From the NCBI GenBank assembly GCA_002347185.1, contig DDXK01000105.1, positions 1 through 8,556 of the forward strand: a stretch of DNA of 8,556 bases. The letters run 5' to 3'. Source of the DNA: Desulfobulbaceae bacterium UBA2262. Lineage in GTDB: Bacteria > Desulfobacterota > Desulfobulbia > Desulfobulbales > Desulfurivibrionaceae. A program made the position numbers and the translations under genes. Below the pieces are notes generated by a model. That model was not told the origin of the DNA, searched no databases, and worked only from the letters and a program-made list of their open reading frames with translations. This document shows positions 5,935 through 8,556 of the stretch, in pieces; within the stretch, counting starts at the first letter, position 1, and each line of letters opens with the position of its first letter.

Positions 5935-6702
5935 ATGGCGCGGTTTTCGTTTTTTCCCGGCAAGGAGAAGAAAAATGGGCAGGAGGCGGCATGCCGCCTC
6001 GACCAAGGGCTGCAGCACCAGCGGGAGCGGGAACAGTTCCAGGAGGTGCTCGAATCCTTCCGGGCCACGAGGATTGCCGACCGCCTGGTGGTCCTGGATA
6101 TTTTCCTCGCCATCGAGGAGCATCTCACCCTGAGTGAACTGGAGGGGCTGATCCGGGAAAAAAATCCCGAGCTTCTTGATCGGGAGTTTCTCAAGGAAAC
6201 CATGGAGATGTTCTGCCAGTTCGGCTTTGCCCAGAAGCAGACCTTCGAGGCGCAGGAGACCCTGTACGAACACCACCATCTCGGCGCCCACCACGACCAT
6301 TTCATCTGCACCCGTTGCGGCAGGATTCAGGAGTTCGTCAATCAGGAACTCGAGCGCCTGCAGCATGCCATTGCCCGGGATTTTCAGTTTCATCCCCTGC
6401 AGCACAAGATGGAGATCTACGGGCTCTGTTCCTCCTGCATGGCGCAGCGGGAATCCTCCCTGCCCCTCAGTTATGCCGCCAACGGCGAACGGGTCCGGAT
6501 CGTCAGGATCCTCGGCGGCCGGGAGGCGCAGTCCCGGCTGGCCGACCTGGGGCTGGTGGTCGGGGAATGCCTGGAGGTCATCAGCAACCATCCTTCCGGT
6601 CCCTTCATCGTGGCCAGCAAGGGGACGCGTCTGGCCATCAACGCCGGCGTCGCCCAGAAAATCCTGGTGGCCCATTCCTGCCGCCACGCCGAAGAGCCCT
6701 GA
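5935..6702 (+). CDS. Fur-family metalloregulator fused to a C-terminal FeoA domain
   Basis: The ATG at 5935 has GAGGAG at 5923-5928 (6-base spacing) and gives 255 aa, versus about 140-150 for Fur alone. Residues about 40-170 are Fur-like. A winged-helix region is followed by the dimerisation and metal domain with YEHHHLGAHHDHFICTRCG (His113-115, His119, 120, 122; Cys125 and 128) and a second CSSC (Cys165 and 168), the structural-zinc cysteines. Residues about 176-247 are a complete FeoA/SH3-like domain: LPLSYAANGERVRIVRILGG, then RLADLGLVVGE, GPFIVASKGTRLAI and AQKILV. The first 40 or so residues are a charged extension. The helix-turn-helix lacks the usual TVYRTL-type recognition sequence, reading REFLKETMEMFCQFGFAQ instead, so its DNA target may differ from a classic Fur box. 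FeoA domains otherwise accompany the FeoB ferrous transporter or end DtxR repressors. Iron sensing is likely but not proven; no feoB is in view. Confidence 0.9.
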   Translation: MARFSFFPGKEKKNGQEAACRLDQGLQHQREREQFQEVLESFRATRIADRLVVLDIFLAIEEHLTLSELEGLIREKNPELLDREFLKETMEMFCQFGFAQKQTFEAQETLYEHHHLGAHHDHFICTRCGRIQEFVNQELERLQHAIARDFQFHPLQHKMEIYGLCSSCMAQRESSLPLSYAANGERVRIVRILGGREAQSRLADLGLVVGECLEVISNHPSGPFIVASKGTRLAINAGVAQKILVAHSCRHAEEP

Positions 6703-6735
6703 GCCTGTACCAGCGCTTTCGAGTTACCCCCTCCC

Positions 6736-6764
6736 TTGACACCACAGCGGGGAAGATACATACT
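6736..6764 (+). promoter_or_regulatory. Sigma70-like promoter ahead of hsp20-lon
   Basis: A perfect -35 TTGACA (6736-6741), a 17-base spacer and -10 CATACT (6759-6764, four of six). Transcription would start around 6771, leaving a leader of about 65 bases before the Hsp20 ATG. It fits a housekeeping promoter better than a heat-shock sigma32 one, because no CCCCAT-type -10 is present, and no CIRCE inverted repeat was found. The rest of the 6703-6836 gap shows nothing else clear. Confidence 0.6.
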
Positions 6765-6836
6765 TTTTCAGGCTGCGGAAAATGTTCTTCTCGACAGCCA
6801 TCTTTGTTACGCATTTCAGGCGGATGAGGAAGAAGG

Positions 6837-7259
6837 ATGGATCAGGCCACGAAAAGAAGTCTTCTTGTCGGGCAGGCGGGGAGGAATCTGCGCAGCATGG
6901 CCATGCAGGGGCTGCTGCCGCTCCTGCGCACCGGCGGCTGGTTCCCGGCCGTCGATGTCTACGAGCTGGAGGGAAAGCTCGTTGTCTGCGTGGATGTCTC
7001 CGGCGCCGAGCCCGGCAAGCTTTCGGTGCTGGCCGAAGAGCAGCTGCTCACCGTTTCCGGAGAAAGGCAGTGCAAGACGCCGGAACAGATTTCCTGCATC
7101 CACCAGCTGGAGATCGAGCGCGGTTTCTTCGAGCGCGCCATCCCCCTTCCCAGGTCCATCGACGTTACAAAGGCCTCCTCCGAGTACAGCAACGGCTTTC
7201 TGGTGGTCACCCTCCCGGTGCAGCGCAGACGAGAAAGGATTTCCATCAAGGTGGGCTGA
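6837..7259 (+). CDS. Small heat-shock protein, Hsp20/alpha-crystallin family
   Basis: ATP-independent holdase that binds unfolding proteins and keeps them soluble for refolding or proteolysis. The 140-aa product has a short N-terminal arm (residues 1-34) and an alpha-crystallin domain from WFPAVDVYE (35-43) to about 128. The domain includes DVSGAEPGKLSV, LLTVSGER, the segment GFFERAIPLP and the A-x3-n-G-x-L-like strand SEYSNGFLVVTLP (115-127). The C-terminal ISIKV (135-139) supplies the I-x-I motif used for oligomer assembly. GAGGA lies 6 bases before the ATG at 6837. lon follows after 53 bases on the same strand with no terminator hairpin seen, so the holdase and protease are probably co-expressed from the promoter at 6736-6764. 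Confidence 0.93.
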   Translation: MDQATKRSLLVGQAGRNLRSMAMQGLLPLLRTGGWFPAVDVYELEGKLVVCVDVSGAEPGKLSVLAEEQLLTVSGERQCKTPEQISCIHQLEIERGFFERAIPLPRSIDVTKASSEYSNGFLVVTLPVQRRRERISIKVG

Positions 7260-7312
7260 AGGGCAGGGCGGCGTTTTTTGTGCAACCCGCAACGTGAAAG
7301 GCGAGGACGACC

Positions 7313-8556
7313 ATGCGCAGAGAAGAAATGGAATCAGGGCGGAACGATGCCCCAGAAGAAAAAGGCCGACAGCAGATAGACCCTGCCAACCTCCCGGTGC
7401 CGGAGGTCCTTCCCGTCCTGCCCCTGCACGGTTTTGTCTTTTTTCCGGGCATGGGCTTTCCCCTGAACATTCTCCATCCCGCATCGCAGAAGCTCATCGA
7501 CGAGGCGCTGCTCAAGGATCGGCTCATCGGCATTGTCACCCACCGGGAAAAGGAGAACGAGCAGGAGGAGCATGTCGATCCCGACCATCTCTACCGGGTC
7601 GGGGTGCTGGGCTACATCCATAAGCTGGTCAAGACCCAGGAGGGGGAGGGGTATCGCTTTCTGGTGCTGGTGAGCGCGGTGAAAAAACTCCGCTTCCTGG
7701 AATTCACCCAGACCAGGCCATACATGCTGGCCAGGGTGGAGGCCGCGCCCATGGCGGTCGAGGAGGACAAGGAGGTGGAGGCCCTGCTCCTCAACCTCCG
7801 CACCCAGTTCAAGAAGATGGCCCAGCTCGTCTCCTTGCCGTCTGAGCTGCTGATGACGGTTGATTCGCTGGGCAACCCCTTTCACATCGCCTATCTGATC
7901 ACTTCCCAGCTCAATCTCTCTCCGGCCGAGGAGCAGGAGATCCTCGAGATCGAGCCGCTGAAAAAGCTGCTGCACAGGGCGGCCCGCGAGCTGAACAAGC
8001 GCCTGGAAACCGCGGAGATGAGCCAGGAGATCCAGAAGAACATCAAGGAGGACATGGACCAGAAGCAGCGGGAGTTTTTTCTGCGCCAGCAATTGAACGC
8101 CATCCGCAAGGAGCTTGGCGAGGACGAGGAAAATCTCGACCTGAAGGAGCTGCGGGAAAAACTGGCCGGGGCGGAGCTGGGCGAGGAGGCGAAAAAGACC
8201 GCCGAAAAGGAGCTGGACCGCCTGGCCCGCATCTCGCCTTCCTCCCCGGAATACACGGTGTCAAGAACCTATCTGGACTGGATCCTCGACCTGCCCTGGC
8301 AGAAATCGACCAGGGATTCCCTGGATATCGGCAAGGCCCAGGAGATTCTCGACGCCGACCACTATGGCCTCAAGGAGATCAAGAAGCGGATCATCGAATT
8401 CCTGGCGGTCCGCAAGCTCAAGCAGGACATGCACGGTCCCATCCTCTGCTTTGTCGGCCCGCCCGGGGTGGGCAAGACCTCGCTGGGCCAGTCCATCGCC
8501 CGCAGCATGGGCCGCAAGTTCGTCCGCATCTCCCTGGGCGGGGTGCGGGACGAGGC
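7313..8556 (+). CDS. lon: ATP-dependent protease Lon (5' part; continues past window end)
   Basis: AAA+ serine protease that degrades misfolded and regulatory proteins in the cytoplasm. The frame from the ATG at 7313 (GAGGA at 7303-7307, 5-base spacing) stays open to the window end: 414 codons, about half of a typical Lon. A hydrophilic leader of about 30 residues is followed by the LAN substrate-binding domain beginning PEVLPVLPLHGFVFFPGM. A long charged helical segment follows (about 222-290, with QKQREFFLRQQLNAIRKELG), then SSPEYTVSRTYLDWILDLPW, the typical entry to the AAA+ module. The last part carries Walker A GPPGVGKTS (Lys388) and GRKFVRISLGGVRDE. The Ser-Lys protease dyad lies beyond the window. 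The LAN wording differs somewhat from the commonest Lon, and Deltaproteobacteria often carry several Lon paralogues, so this may be one of those; it follows hsp20 by 53 bases. Confidence 0.95.
   Translation, partial: MRREEMESGRNDAPEEKGRQQIDPANLPVPEVLPVLPLHGFVFFPGMGFPLNILHPASQKLIDEALLKDRLIGIVTHREKENEQEEHVDPDHLYRVGVLGYIHKLVKTQEGEGYRFLVLVSAVKKLRFLEFTQTRPYMLARVEAAPMAVEEDKEVEALLLNLRTQFKKMAQLVSLPSELLMTVDSLGNPFHIAYLITSQLNLSPAEEQEILEIEPLKKLLHRAARELNKRLETAEMSQEIQKNIKEDMDQKQREFFLRQQLNAIRKELGEDEENLDLKELREKLAGAELGEEAKKTAEKELDRLARISPSSPEYTVSRTYLDWILDLPWQKSTRDSLDIGKAQEILDADHYGLKEIKKRIIEFLAVRKLKQDMHGPILCFVGPPGVGKTSLGQSIARSMGRKFVRISLGGVRDE

Noticed and set aside
4971..6311. 446-codon minus-strand open frame opposite bpt and the start of fur-feoA
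   Set aside because: Spans the ends of three real genes, has no domain signatures and is explained by third-position G+C bias.
6731..6764. Heat-shock sigma32 promoter ahead of hsp20
   Set aside because: CCTTGACA resembles the -35 element, but no CCCCAT-type -10 is found at the right distance; the sigma70 reading fits better.
6736..7623. Plus-strand open frame running across hsp20 and into lon in another frame
   Set aside because: The translation is Arg/Pro/Ser-rich without motifs; Hsp20 and Lon are clearly encoded in the other frames.

Overview
The window (about 60% G+C by eye, coding-dense, no RNA genes or mobile elements seen) looks like a chromosomal segment of a Gram-negative anaerobe. 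It is most consistent with Desulfobacterota (the former Deltaproteobacteria, Desulfobulbales-like). That assignment is an inference from gene content (HslU body, CooC-type ATPase, Fur-FeoA fusion, Bpt-type aminoacyl-tRNA-protein transferase, Lon plus Hsp20). It is not a database result.

Layout. (1) Positions 1-2438, plus strand: the 3' part of a XerC/D-type tyrosine recombinase, then hslV (peptidase) and hslU (unfoldase). hslV and hslU overlap by 8 bases. This xerC-hslV-hslU order is the one known from Firmicutes (codV-clpQ-clpY), and the HslV sequence also reads as Firmicutes-like. Codon choice shifts inside the first quarter of hslU, so a recombination or assembly junction near 1200-1330 is possible. 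(2) 2520-3038, plus strand: a small protein with a DUF2007-like middle between two zinc ribbons. It is convergent, with a 2-base gap, to (3) 3041-3796, minus strand: a CooC-type nickel-insertion ATPase with no CO dehydrogenase gene in view. (4) A 213-base divergent intergenic region, then a plus-strand operon at 4010-6702: a cytoplasmic-looking NamZ/YbbC-type (DUF1343) exo-N-acetylmuramidase, a Bpt/Ate-type aminoacyl-tRNA-protein transferase, and a Fur-like repressor fused to a FeoA domain. (5) 6837 to the window end: a small heat-shock protein (Hsp20) behind a good sigma70-like promoter, followed by lon, which runs off the window.

How the genes fit together. Four of the nine genes act in protein quality control. 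HslUV and Lon are AAA+ proteases, Hsp20 is a holdase, and Bpt adds a destabilising residue to N-termini, marking proteins for ClpS/ClpAP-type degradation. A second theme is metal handling: Fur-FeoA, the CooC-type ATPase and the zinc-ribbon protein. The most unusual single gene is the Fur-FeoA fusion, directly downstream of a transferase whose family can carry a cysteine-bound iron-sulfur cluster. No wholly new multi-gene system is evident; the strongest leads are the fusion protein, its operon, and the possible junction in hslU.
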